This document shows, piece after piece, positions 20,309 through 32,219 of a DNA stretch of 64,000 nucleotides. This DNA comes from Hydrangea macrophylla (lineage: Eukaryota > Streptophyta > Magnoliopsida > Cornales > Hydrangeaceae). Position 1 is the stretch's first letter; every line of letters starts with the position of its first letter. Made by a program: the position numbers and the translations under genes. The stretch spans positions 28,889,850 to 28,953,849 of the forward strand of contig CM066991.1 in the NCBI GenBank assembly GCA_033977485.1. Direction: 5' to 3'. Below the pieces are notes generated by a model. That model was not told the DNA's origin. It saw nothing but the letters and a program-made list of their open reading frames with translations, and searched no databases.

Positions 20309-23300
20309 ATTAAGAGAAAACCATCCACTCAAGAAGAGGAGTTGTCTACTAATGATAAATCAGTAGAATTAAACAAGGACACTCATAAAGAAGTAGAAGA
20401 AGTTGAGAGAAGGCCTGGAAAGGAGCCAGTCATTGACGCATTACCTAATTGCCCTTTCCCTGCACCTTACCCTCAAAGGCTTAAGAAACCCCAAAACGAG
20501 GCAAAGAATCAGGAGTTCTTGGAGTTATTCAAACAAGTTAAAATCAATCTCCCACTCCTTGATGCAATCAAACAAGTGCCAGCCTACGCTAAGTATTTGA
20601 AAGACTTATGCACGGTCAAAAGGAGGCAAAGTGTAAAAAAACATGCTTATGTCGCTTGCCAAGCAAGCGCAATAATTCAAAATGAGTTGCCTCCAAAGCT
20701 TAAAGACCCTGGCACCCCAACTGTCTCGTGTAGAATTGGGAATCAAAGGATAGATAACGCACTCCTTGATCTAGGAGCAAGCGTGAACTTGCTGCCTATT
20801 CAGTATATAAACAACTAGGGTTGGGTGAACTCAAACTCACTAGATTTGCATTACAATTGGCAGACACGTCAGTCAAATATCCTAGAGGAATACAGGAGGA
20901 CGTTCTAGTGTAGATAGACACATTTGTCTTCACGGTGGATTTTGTGATTTTGGACACTGAACCTGTGTCTAATCCATGTTCACAAATCCCAGTTATTTTT
21001 GGACGTCCATTCCTCAACACCATTGATGCCACAATCCAAATAAGGAGTGGTATCATGACCATTGTATTCGGGAATATGACTTTAAATGTCAAGATTTTTT
21101 CAAATCCCCGACCTGAAGAATACGAGGATGAAGAAGAAGTGAACTTCATCGAAATGATCATCGAAAACGAGGTTAATTTGGTTGACTATAAAGATCCTTT
21201 GGAGGTGGTAGTGTCACAATTCAACGCTACTTATCGACCCAGCGATTCTACCCCATTGGACGCTGCTCTAAATCATGATTGCCTCATGATGGAAACTAAA
21301 GAGGAGGATAGAGAGGAATGCATGTGGGTCACCTCATATGAACCCTTGCCTCCGAAAACGAAGTTAACCATGCCTTCGAACTTTCAGTTTCCCAAACTTG
21401 AATTAAAGGAGCTTCCAAAAGAGCTCAAATATGTTTTTCTGGGGATCCAAAAGACTTCTCCCGTTATAATCTCAGCCTCGTTAAGTTTAGAACAAGAGGA
21501 TAAGTTGATCCAAATGCTCAAACTGCACAAGGGAGCATTAGGATGGACTATTGCCGACCTGAAAGGCATAAACCCATCTATTTGCACCCATAAGATATAT
21601 ATGGAGGAAGACGCCAAACTTTCGCGACAAATGCAGAGGCGTCTGAATCCAAATATGCAAGAAGTTGTGAAGAAAGAAGTCCTAAAACTTCTAGACATTG
21701 GGATAATATACCCTATCTCTGACAGCCCTTGGGTTAGTCCAACCCAAGTGGTGCCCAAAAAGGCCTGGATAACAGTAATTCCAAATAAAGACGGCGAGTT
21801 AGTACCAACACGCGTCCCCACTAGATGGCGGATGTGTATTGACTATCGAAAGTTGAATACTATGACCCGGAAAGATCACTTCCCACGGCCATTCATGGAT
21901 CAAATGCTAGAACGAGTGGCGGGTCATAAGTATTATTGTTTCTTGGACGGATACAGTGGGTACAACCAAATTGAAATTGCTCCTAAAGATTAGGAGAAAA
22001 CAACATTCACATGTCCGTTCGGTACGTTCGCTTACCGCCTCATGCCTTTTGGATTATGCAATGCACCTGCTACTTTTCAGCGGTGTATGTTAAGCATTTT
22101 CAGTGATACGGTTGAACAGACACTCGAGGTTTTCATGGACGACTTCTCGGTGTTTGGCCATAGTTTTGATAACTTCCTAGAAAACCTTGAAAACGTGTTA
22201 GCGAGATGCGAGGACAAACACCTAGTACTAAACTGGGAAAAATGCCTTTTCATGGTAACTAAAGGAATTATCCTCGGCCACATTATCTCTGACAAAGGTA
22301 TCCAAGTCGATAAAGCAAAAATTGATATAATTTCGAATTTACCTGTCCCTCGTACAGTTAGAGACATCCGTTCTTTTCTGGGACATGCTGGGTTTTATCG
22401 ACGCTTTATCTAAGATTTTAGTGCCATCTCTAGACCACTGTGCCAACTACTCGTCAAAGATGCACCTTTCGAATGGTCGGAAAACTGTCAAATATCCTTC
22501 GATGCACTAAAAGAACACCTTACCTCCGCACCGATAATACAGGCACCCAACTGGGGTTTGCCATTCGAACTAATGTGCGATGCTAGTGAGTACGCCATTG
22601 GTACAGTCCTGGGACAGAGGAAGGACGACAAGCCTTATGTTATATACTATGCCAGTAGAACACTCAATGAAGCCAAAATGAACTATACAACTACTGAAAA
22701 AGAGTTACTGGCAATAGTCTTCGCGTTGGATAGATTTAGGTCTTATCTGATAGGGTCCCTAATAGTCTGTTTTACAGACCACTCGGCCCTCAAGTACCTG
22801 TTATCTAAAAAGACGTGAAACAGAGGCTGATCCATTGGATACTTCTACTCCAAGAATTTGATATCACTATCAAGGATAAAAAGGGAGTAGAGAATGTTTT
22901 TGCTGACCACTTATCTCGGTTAACATTCACAGACAATACTGAGCCCATACCAATCAAAGATGAATTCCCAGACGAGCAAATTATGGCAGTCTTGGGTTTA
23001 CCCTGGTATGCTGACATGGTAAACTACCTAGCCGCAGGTGAAACTCTGAGACACTGGTCGAATCAAGACAGGAAGCGGTTCCTCTCGTTTGTATGCCATT
23101 TCTTTTTCGATGACCCTTATTTATTCAAGTATTGTGCTGATCAGGTCAGCAGGCGTTGCGTCCCTAATGAGGATATAACCGTAATTCTCGCCTCGTGCCA
23201 CTCTGAAGCGTGTGGTGGCCATTTTTCTTCCCAAAAGACTGCACAAAAAGTCGTACACAGCGGATTTTATTGGCCCACCATATTTAAGGACGCTTATTCT

Positions 23301-24299
23301 TTCTATAAATCGTGCCAACGCTGTCAAAAGCTAGGTACTATTTCAAAAAGAAATTCTATGCCCTTAACCCTTATTATCACAATTGAAATATTCGATTGTT
23401 GGGGCATTGACTTTATGGGCCCGGTCCCTAAATTAAACAACTGCGAATACATACTCCTAGCTGTAGAGTACGTATCAAAATGGGTGGAAGCAATACCGAC
23501 GAGAAGCAATGACCACAAAACAGTCATGTCTTTTCCTAAGGAAAACATTTTATCACGTTTCGGAACCCCAAAGGCATTATTAAGTGACAAAGGCAAGCAT
23601 TTCTGCAACAGGCCTTTGGAAGCACTACTCAAGAAATATCGGGTACACCATAAAATCGCTCTAGCATACCACACATAAACAAACGGGCAGGCGGAGTTGG
23701 CTAACCGTGAAATCAAACACATACTTGAAAAAATGGTTTGTTTCAATAGAAAAGATTGGGCTTACAAACTGACTGATGCTTTATGGGCATACCGCACAGC
23801 CTTTAAGACAAATTTGGGAATGTCTCCATATAGGTTGGTATACGGTAAGGCATGTCACCTTCCTGTCGAAATAGAGCATAAGGCATATTGGACAACACGC
23901 TCACTAAACTTCGACATCAAAGAGGGAGGTCATCTCCGGAAACTCCAGTTAGCTGAACTGGAAGAAATCCGACGAGATGCATATGACAATGCCAAACTCC
24001 ACAAGGAACGGTTGAAGGCTCGTCATGGCCGGACGATTTTTCAAAAATCTTTCAAACCTGGACAGAAAGTTTTATTATATGATTCACGCCTTCATCTCTT
24101 CCCGGGAAAACTCCGATCCCGGTGGACAGGACCTTTCACAGTCAAATCTGTCTTTCCACATGGGGCTGTGGAGTTATTTAATCTTAAGAACGATGGAAGT
24201 TTCAAGGTCAATGGCCAGAGGATAAAACCATTTTTAGAAGATTTCCAACCTGAGATCGAGCACATCCAATTGGATGAGCCCGACTATACTTCAAACTAA
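20309..24299 (+). pseudogene. Element A: protease, RT, RNase H and integrase, many breaks
   Basis: Continuation of A's Gag-Pol after D. Protease: NALLDLGASVNLLP, then FGRPFLNTIDATI; a frameshift at about 20798 separates the two halves. [23 protein letters not shown], the catalytic [11 protein letters not shown] near 22132-22160. RNase [18 protein letters not shown], with a frameshift near 22815. Integrase: the HHCC zinc domain ([12 protein letters not shown] ... CQRCQ), DFMGP, LLSDKG, and the [10 protein letters not shown] segment after a TAA near 23676. In-frame stops also sit at 21991 and near 22411. The C-terminal domain ends at TAA 24297. Extent is set by alignment to the much better preserved copy in B. 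No chromodomain. Confidence 0.92.
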
Positions 24300-24441
24300 A
24301 ACGCCCAAGTGCGTTCTTCCAATGTTGTTGTATTGTTTCTTTTCCTGTTTTTTCGTTTTATTTTATCTTTTGTCTGTCTTTTTGAATGTGATCCTGATCC
24401 TAATATGCTATTCCACTTTTATCTCGTACAGGTTGTCCACT

Positions 24442-25353
24442 ATGAGAGTTGACGATATTCACTCGATAGGGTCATGGGGTGATTCAAAATATCAGAACCC
24501 ACAGTGGATTGCTGATGAAATAGCATTTTGCTTATCTCTATACCAAGGGCCAGGAGCCGATGACATCGTTGACTTATCCTATGGATATATCCCGTAGGAT
24601 CCTGCGCTCCTTTAGATCATCCCATTTGCGCACATGGAACTCCCTGAAGAGGAGGGAGAGCCGGAAGGATATGCTGTGTGGGAGGTCGATGACGCTCTAA
24701 TGGAACAATGGGAAAATGACTCAATATGGGAGCCATGGGAAGAAGAGGACTTACAAGATGTGGTGCCCGAACACCACAATGCTATTTTCACATATGTTGA
24801 CGACTTTCTGGTCGTCCAAGTGGTTCCCTATAGTTTTGTCCATTTGAGCTATTTGTTGTTTAGGCTTCAATGCCCTCTACCTGCTAGTGCACCTGGGGAT
24901 ATCCAACCAATAGTGAGGTTAACTCTGGGTCACATTCCATTCTTTTTCTTTTCGTTTTGCTCTTCCTTTTTGTTTTTCTGTTGCTCTTGTTAACGTATTT
25001 TCTCCGTTTTCGTTTTTGTTTTCCTTTGTCCGAAATATCACTATGAATCTACCATTCCCACCGCTGTTCCTTCCACATCAACTTTTCCAGGGATTTGGAC
25101 CATACATAAGGTCCCCAGACACCCCACCGCAAGAGGACAGTCCGATGCGCAATTACACTCCATTATCTTTGTCTCCATCTGGATCTCCTGTTGTCGGTGA
25201 TATCAATTTCTTAGAGAGTTCGGCCTTGCTCGTTGATGTCCTCGCTGTATTCCACTTGTTCTGGGAAAGGGAATAATCAAGTTCAGACTCTACATTTGCA
25301 GTTCTGGTGGAGGAAGAAGTTGTGGAAGAAGAAATCTTCATTCTCGAAGCATA
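24442..25353 (+). pseudogene. Element A: ORFx, acidic spliced ORF downstream of integrase, decayed
   Basis: Counterpart of the ORFx in B. Exon 1 follows a CGTACAG acceptor (ends 24431), starts at ATG 24442 with MRVDDIHSIGSWGD, has a TAG at 24595-24597 and contains the very acidic EEEGEPEGYAVWEVDDAL and WEPWEEEDLQDV stretches. It ends at a GTGAG|GTTAAC donor (24917/24918). Exon 2 (from about 25033) has NITMNLPFPPLFLPHQLF and PYIRSPDTPPQEDSP; its acceptor AG is lost (TCCG instead of TCAG). A TAA at 25274 truncates the end relative to homologous sequence running to 25353. Function unknown; no family recognised. Confidence 0.65.
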
Positions 25354-25684
25354 GTGTTTAACTTCAATTGTTTTCTGTCATTTCTACTTTATTTCATCAA
25401 TTGAAGTGTATTCCTAGACGGAGTTTTTAGTAATTTCAGCTTTCTTTTCATTTTTTCTTTATCAATAAGGTTTTAAACACCAAGTTGGGGCATGAATATT
25501 ATAAGTGGATGATATTTTACGGATTTATTTATATAAAATTTATAATGTTCTTTTATGAGGTTGACGTTTTTGGCTTACATGTTCTGGCAATGCACTATTT
25601 TATCCCTATTCTGTATGTCCAGATCAATGTTGGTTAGTTGGGGGTATGTAATTTCTCAATTCAGGGATAGTGTGGAATTTCTAT

Positions 25685-25799
25685 GTTTGATCGATCGAAG
25701 GTATCTTGATCGATCGAGAGTGTCATAACCTCGAGCGCTTGAGGAGAGCTCAATCGATCGAATATTCGATCGATCGAACATTCTCGATAGATCGAAACC
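25685..25799. promoter_or_regulatory. Internal palindrome cluster upstream of A's ORFy leader
   Basis: Several TCGATCGA palindromes of the kind seen in the LTRs, placed 185-300 bp before the ORFy intron donor. B has the same at 39173-39288. A promoter for ORFy here is a hypothesis. Confidence 0.4.
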
Positions 25800-25983
25800 T
25801 AGTTTTTAACGAGGCATCGTTCAGAATTTTCATCAGTCACTCTGTCTCTCTCATAGCCTCAAGCAATCGACGACAGATGCAGATCCCATGATTTTAGCCT
25901 CCCCCACTTCAAACTACATCCATTAAGGAGCTCTGGATCGTCAGTGGCACCACCGGTACCCTACACCCAGCGTTTCTCTCGAG

Positions 25984-26330
25984 GTGAGCCCCCGAGTCAC
26001 CCGTCGTATTTCATTTCCTTTCAAATTCATATGGGGGTGCCTCCCATTTGTTCTTTAACTCCTTTTCTTAGTGTTATGAACGTTTTTGTTGTTTTCGGGC
26101 TATTCCCACTCTCCATCGTTGCCACTGATTTTCGCTGTTCTTGATCGATCGAACGGGTTTCGATCGATTGAACCCAGCATCCTTTCGATCGATCGAACAT
26201 TCTCGAGTGATCGAACCTGCAATATGCTCGATCGATCGAACAAGATTCAATCGATCGAAGTGTGGCAGTTTCTTTCTCTTTTGTAATTGCCCTGTTCTAA
26301 TATGTTCTCTCATTGCTTATTCCTTTTTAG
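25984..26330 (+). other. Probable intron in the leader of A's ORFy
   Basis: Donor CTCGAG|GTGAGC and acceptor TCCTTTTTAG|GG enclose 347 bp ending nine bases before the ORFy ATG. In B the same borders give 350 bp. The intron contains a second cluster of TCGATCGA palindromes (26141-26265). Splicing is inferred from border quality and conservation. Confidence 0.6.
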
Positions 26331-26339
26331 GGCTTTATC

Positions 26340-26666
26340 ATGAATCCGATCACTGGCTACCACAAATCTAAGTCGTTCGACCTCGCTATACCTTACCCAG
26401 TTCCAGATCACGGGTTTAGAAATGAGGAAGACCGTGTTTGGTTCACCCGTTACTTCCAGTCATGGAAGGTCATGATCGAGCGTCCACTTGAGACTGCCTG
26501 GCTGGCTACTCTGTGGTACCTTTCATGGATACGTGCCATGCCCCAGTGGTATACACTATTCTCCCAGCCTAAGCAGGTGAATCTATCTTGGATACGGGAG
26601 GCGTATGCGACGATGATCTGGGATCCGATTGCTCCATTCACCCTTCGTTCATTTTTTCGCGGCCGA
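26340..26666 (+). pseudogene. Element A: ORFy, N-terminal part (cut by S)
   Basis: First of three pieces of ORFy in A; the others are 29940-30440 and 45036-45526. It starts MNPITGYHK at ATG 26340 and is open up to the solo LTR. The peptide resembles B's ORFy (TGYHK, PVPDHGFR, RYF-x-x-WKVM, ERPLE) but is visibly more diverged than the two pol genes are. Reading continues in the same frame after S. Confidence 0.75.
26662..26666. repeat. Target-site duplication of S, left copy
   Basis: GCCGA here and at 29935-29939. The joined reading frame of ORFy across S matches copy B. Confidence 0.92.
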
Positions 26667-29600
26667 TGTGGATACCGGGATTCCACTTCTTTGTTTGCTT
26701 TTGAAACTTGTTTGATTTTGATCAAAGAAAGAGAAAAGGTCTGTTAAAAACAGATACAGAGTCGCCACTTGGTCTTTAAGGAACCAAGAAACCTAATTTG
26801 ACTCACTCAAATGGATAAAGGGCACCGGTCCTTCATAACCAAAGAACTTGGCTCGGGGTTTTGGTACGAGAGAGGAAGGAGCCTTTGTTGCGACTAAAAC
26901 ACCCTCAACTCGCCCCGTCTTTCGACGGGCCTCAATTAGCATCCAAATAATCATCTTATACTATGTATGGTTCGAAAATTAATACTATGATAATATATTA
27001 CATCACATAAGGAACTTGAAATTGGAAGATCAAAAGATAAGATATCATTCATAAGGTCTAAGCTAAGTATCACACAATGCAAAGTGAAAGATCACACAAA
27101 ACAAACCTAGGAAAAATCGTCTACTCATGTATCAAGTAATTAAGTTTTCCTAATCTAAAGGGGAACATGAATTGTTCTTGAAACAAAATAATCAAAGAAA
27201 TCAAAATATGCTTAGCAAGCTAGTATGATGCATGTTATTCTTTGAGAAAAGAAGACCTCTCAATCCCCGGGATGGATGAGAAAGGATGATTAGATCGGGG
27301 GAAGCATGAACGTGTGATCATGATCATTCCTTATAATCTTCTTTGATTAGGAGTCACAAAAGCCCCAAATCTTTGCATGGATGCAATGTATGTATCTAAA
27401 ATGTGCCAAGGTTGTAGTGTGCTTTGTGTTCATGGATTCCTAGAATGACTTAGAAGTCTAAAATGTGTAAGAATGGATGGATGAAATCGACATGGGATAT
27501 GTACAAATGTAGTATGAACTACCTCCTAAGATATGAACTAATTTGGAAGGCATATAAGCATCAAATCAAAGAATGAAAGTTAAAAGGTGCTTGCTGTGAA
27601 TAGTGGACAGAACAGTAACATGATCTTGTAAAAATGGAAAAGAGGGGTTAGGAATGTTTTTAATGCATGATTGTTTATGGAGATTTTTATTATTGTGTCT
27701 AGAACACAACCCAAGAAGCCAATCTTTAATAACTATCACAGATTGAGAGAAATCATATGAACAACAGAGGTCACTCAGAAACAGAGTCCGTACTGTCGAC
27801 TGAAATGTTGAAAAATCTTAGAAAATGAAAACAGGTGATCTAGAGGCCCATTTTATACAGAAAGTTGCCTACGACACTGACGTTTAAGGGAAAAATAATT
27901 TGGGACCACCCATTTTGGAAAATATTTCTGAAAAAGAAGTTGGAAGTTAGTCAAGCTGCTGTGACAGCAGAGGCAGAATGTTTGGAAGGAATGTTTGGGT
28001 CCAAATGGACCATTTTCAAGTACTTCCAAGTCAAACCAAAAATCATGGGTGTTCTCCAATGAGTTAGAAAGACTTTCCAAGTGGCCTTGCATCTATATGT
28101 TGAGTATTGAGTTCTAGAGAAATCATTGAACTCAGCTCACTCACTGTTTTGACTCATTATTTTGAAGATTTTGGGGAAAATAAGGTTTTCTTTCTTGAAA
28201 TCAAAATGAAAGGGATTGAGGGGGGTTTTGAAGTAGAGATTTTGAAAGTGTATTTTCAATACTCAATAAAGATTACAACCACTTAAAATGCCAACATTAA
28301 ACTCATCATCAAGAACCTCCAAGATTGTTGGAGAGACTTATTTTTATTTGAGCATAACTTCAATACACTTCAAGAATACCTTGGAAGTATTGAAGTTATA
28401 ATCATCATCTGTCAAACATGTTTTTGAGGTTAAGAGCTACTATCCATAAGGATTCACTCACCTCAAACTTCATGTCATCATTTAGATGATGAAGAACTGA
28501 GGTAAATAAAGAAAAATAAAGAGAAATGAGGTAAGAAGGGATGAACATATATATAAACAAGCAAGTAAATAGCAATCAATAGATGATAATCAATGTGATT
28601 TTGGACTTGTAGCTTGGTGTTTCACTCATAGATTTTGACATTTGGACATGGAAGTAGCTTCCTATCTCATGAATGCTCAAGAATGAGGGTTGGAATGGAC
28701 TTTGAATGTGAAGTATATAGAAGGATAATGGAAGAAAACAAGAATAAAACTCATTTTCTTATGGAAAATCAATGGGAGAAGCTCCCTTTCTTTCTTCTAA
28801 ACCTATCTCCATCTCTCTTCTTCTCTACAACTTTTCAAGCTTTGCACTTGGCCCCCCCAAAATGAAGAGCAATGGGGGGTTTAAATAGGCCAATTTGGGG
28901 TGGTTTTGGGGTTTTAGAAGTACTCCCATTGGTTCCAAACAACTGTGAACACAAAACTATGTCGTTTTGGCTTTTAATTAATCAAATTGGACCCCCAAAA
29001 AAATTACAAAAATGGACTCTGTGAGGGTTGAGTGCTGTGGCAGCAGTGGGCCAGTGCCGCGGCGGCACTGCTCCTCAAACGCCCAAAAATTTACGTTTAG
29101 GCCCCCAGAGGTTCCGGTATTCGCGAAAAGGCCCTATTTTGTCCGAAATTCACAGAAAATGCATACGAACTCCAAATTGAGATTGTGATATACCGTTGGA
29201 AAGATAATGGAGTCTAATTTACATAAAAAATAGTTTGGGGTTAGGTCAAGTTGAAAAGTTTTGCGGTATTCGCGATAAAAGCTGATTTGATCGCCTTTTT
29301 CGCCTTCAGAAATTCAAAATAAATTCGTTTTAAATCCAGGAATTATGTGCGATATACCGTTGGAAAGCTATTGACCTCTAGTATCCATGAAACATATTTG
29401 AAAATTATTTTGGTGCCCCGATTCCAAAGTCAAATCTTGGTCAAACTGGTCAAACCTGGGATCCCGGGAAGTTCTGGGAACCTCCGGGAGCTCCCAAGAG
29501 CCGACGTTTTCGCTCGATTCTCTTTTAAAACTCATTTTAATACTTTTCTAATGATTTCGGTGAATTCGGACGATTTCGGTTAAACTTGGTCAAAGTTGGT

Positions 29601-29934
29601 CAAACTCCGGTCAAACCTGGTCAAACCTTGGTCAAACCGGTCAACGGGGACTTTCGGGAAACTTCCGGGACTTCCGAGGGTCTCTAGGAGCTGACGATTT
29701 CATCCGGTTTTACTTAAAAACTTATTTTATCATTTTTCTTACGACATAGCATGTTTTCAGAACTTCGGGACCAAATCTGGGAGTTATCGTGCTTTTAGGG
29801 GCATTTTGGTCACTCTGAGCATTCTGAGAGATAGAGCTGACTTCCAGGAGTCCTTTTGAGTCTTTTACGATCATTGTGAACCACCAAGCTATGGGTCTCC
29901 TAAATCTGATAGCCGACAAAATGGGGTGTCTACA
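26667..29934 (-). mobile_element. S: solo LTR of a Tat/Ogre-type element
   Basis: 3268 bp, one LTR only, with TSD GCCGA on both sides and near-inverted ends TGTGGATACC...GGTGTCTACA. It aligns over its length with T's 5' LTR (50461-61883 without C). The strand is assigned because T's LTRs, in the same orientation here, belong to a minus-strand element. The usual explanation is recombination between the two LTRs of a full element with loss of the internal part. The few ORFs inside are short and unconserved. It contains the palindromes CTGCTGTGACAGCAG (~27956) and CAGTGCCGCGGCGGCACTG (29052-29070). Confidence 0.93.
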
Positions 29935-29939
29935 GCCGA

Positions 29940-30440
29940 GAGATCATTTTCAGCCCAGCCACCGTCGCTACTGCTATTGGGGTACTGGAGGTACCAAATT
30001 GTGTATGCCCACATCGACCCGACACAACTCAGCTATCACCGACCATCATTATCCGAGAGATCACCAGAGGATCTCTTCCGACATGGGATGGTGAGGCTCT
30101 CATTCCCGACCTCCACCTCACAGATAATTACCATATGCTCCATCTTGCCCTGAGCAATTGCCTTTTAGTGACCTCGTATCGGGAGAAGACCGCGGCTTGG
30201 TATGCTCGTGTCTTATACGCGATCGGGACATGGCAGCCAGTCTGTTTACCCCGCCTTTACATCGACTTCATGCGACACCCTACACGCTATATTCAGGCCA
30301 AGAAGCACCTGAAGGGTGCTTGGGCTATTCATAGGGTGATCGAGCGTGCGGGTATCATTCCTTTGGCGGGAGACGCGACTGCCCAGTCCCGCAGTCGTTT
30401 TGGAGAGATAGCTTCCCGCCGGTCCGATGCGCAGAAGAGG
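29940..30440 (+). pseudogene. Element A: ORFy, middle part (between S and B)
   Basis: Open continuation of ORFy after S, reading EIIFSPATVATAIGVLEVP and later LHLALSNCLLVTSYREKTA, AWYARVLYAIGTWQP and IERAGIIPLAGD. Copy B has the same segments. The pattern resembles the domain called 'putative plant transposon protein' that is common in 3' ORFs of Athila-like elements (recalled, not searched). The piece ends at the insertion site of B in a run of basic residues. Confidence 0.75.
30436..30440. repeat. Target-site duplication of element B, left copy
   Basis: AGAGG here and at 45031-45035, directly outside B's two LTRs. Confidence 0.93.
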
Positions 30441-32090
30441 TGACAAGCGGGGGTATTTGTAAAATACAATCACGTTAAAAGAAGAAAAAGTATGGATTTA
30501 GTTTACAATTCCTCCATTTATCTGCAATTTGAATTACAAAGCTAGTTTATGCACCTATTGATTAAACTATGATAAGCTGTGTGTTTTAGCTGTAATTTGT
30601 ACAGACCGCAGTTGCTGTGTGAAAAATTGAAAGATAATGATGAAGGGAAATGCTGGATTCTAAAGAAAACATATAAAGCTAAAATATAGAGTTCGAGCGA
30701 TTGAAGACCGTTCGATCGATCGAGAGTTCGATCGATCGGGATAGGTTCAAGCGATCGAAGTCCCCACAAGTTCAATCGATCGAGAATAGTTTGATCGATC
30801 GAAATTCCTTTTTATCAGATTATGCGCGCACGCAGCGAAATGCATGTTTTAACCCTAGGCATTAGGTTATTTCTATATAAACTCATTTTGTAAACGTTCT
30901 GGAGGACGCACACTTTTACTTTTCACCAGTTCATAGAGAGCAGAGAGTTTGTTTTGTCTTATTTTTGTAGGTTTGATCAAGGATTGTCATTGTTTGTTTG
31001 GATTTCCTATAGTTTAATACAGGTTTCATCACTCTAGGTTATCTTGTTTTGTTTTATTTATATTCTGCTGGTAGTTTACTCTACTTTAGTCTGTTAAACT
31101 CGTAGCTTTGTGTGATAAGCAAGTTTACACCATAGTTTTTAGAGTTTTCATGTTTAAATCTCAACCAAACCCACCCTTAATGAATTTTTACGTTAAAAAT
31201 AATACTGAGACCCTCCAGACTATGTCTGAGTAGTCTCCGGGTTGGGAGAGCACGATGAAACCGTGATCTCAAGCTTCTGGCATGCAGCAGATTAATCTCT
31301 GTGTTCGATCGATCGAGGAAGTTCGATCGATCGGACCAGAGGCGTTGTCGAGCGATCGAAGTCCGTTCGATCGATCGAGAGATGAAGTTGTTCGATCAAT
31401 CGATGGCGCATCGATCGATCAAACATTCTGATTCTTGAGGATGTTTTGTGCAGTATTCCTAGACTTTCTGTTTTACTGGATTGTTATCAAATTGTCCCAA
31501 AACGCTCAGTTTGTCAAAACAGTCTATGAACTTTAAGCCTTAAGGTATTTTCTTTCAATATATTTTGCAAACCACCCTCAATGCTAATACCATTGTAGGT
31601 GAAAGTCTCAACTATTGTTTGAAACCGCCTTTTATGTATTTCAAAAGTAATTGTGATGACATAGTCCCGGTCATGAAAGGACTATGGAGTCTTTATCTTA
31701 AGAGAAGTACGGAATACTGTAGAGAGTGTACTCCATCGAGCTTCAACGAAATTGCATGGTAGATGGCTTGGTCGCGGTGGATTTGTGTAATCCCACCATT
31801 CCTTTTTAATTCAGAAGAACACGTTTCAAATCACTGCTTTAGTTAATTAGCTAGTAATTAGTTAATTTAGTTTAACTGCTTCAGTATAGTAGTGTCGAAC
31901 TGTGGAACTTTGTGTTCTACATCTTATAAAGAATTAGTGAATTTAATTTTTTCTTGTTTGAGAATAATCTAGGTATTTAGTTTAACACCTTCCCTGTGGG
32001 ATCGACCTGGACTTAATCCAGTTTACTACTTGCACGATTACCTACACTTGGGTATAGCACACAAGCACACACAACTTTATAGTCGTGTCA
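30441..32090 (+). repeat. Element B: 5' LTR
   Basis: 1650 bp, TGACAAG...CGTGTCA. It carries palindrome clusters at 30693-30802 and 31304-31425 around a TATA box at 30874-30880. It is more similar to B's 3' LTR than A's two LTRs are to each other. The 3' LTR is 24 bp longer because of a duplication in the first palindrome cluster. Confidence 0.95.
30874..30880 (+). promoter_or_regulatory. TATA box, B 5' LTR
   Basis: TTCTATATAAACTC, 72 bp downstream of the end of palindrome cluster 1. Identical in the 3' LTR (43814-43820). Confidence 0.65.
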
Positions 32091-32096
32091 AGTTTT

Positions 32097-32114
32097 TGGC
32101 GCCGTTGCCGGGGA
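32097..32114 (+). other. Element B: primer-binding site (tRNA-Asp type)
   Basis: TGGCGCCGTTGCCGGGGA, six bases after the LTR, as in A and C. Confidence 0.9.
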
Positions 32115-32219
32115 GGGCGACAAGCTAACGCTTCGATTATCTCAATCTTTCTTTTTCTTTTCCTGTTTTTCTTTTCCTTTTGTTCTTTAGGTTAAAAACT
32201 TCTCAGGATCTTTCCCTTT

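Noticed and set aside
27853..28092. Overlapping opposite-strand ORFs in S (also 28635, 29347, 51250)
   Set aside because: Short and within LTRs, with no recognisable protein feature.
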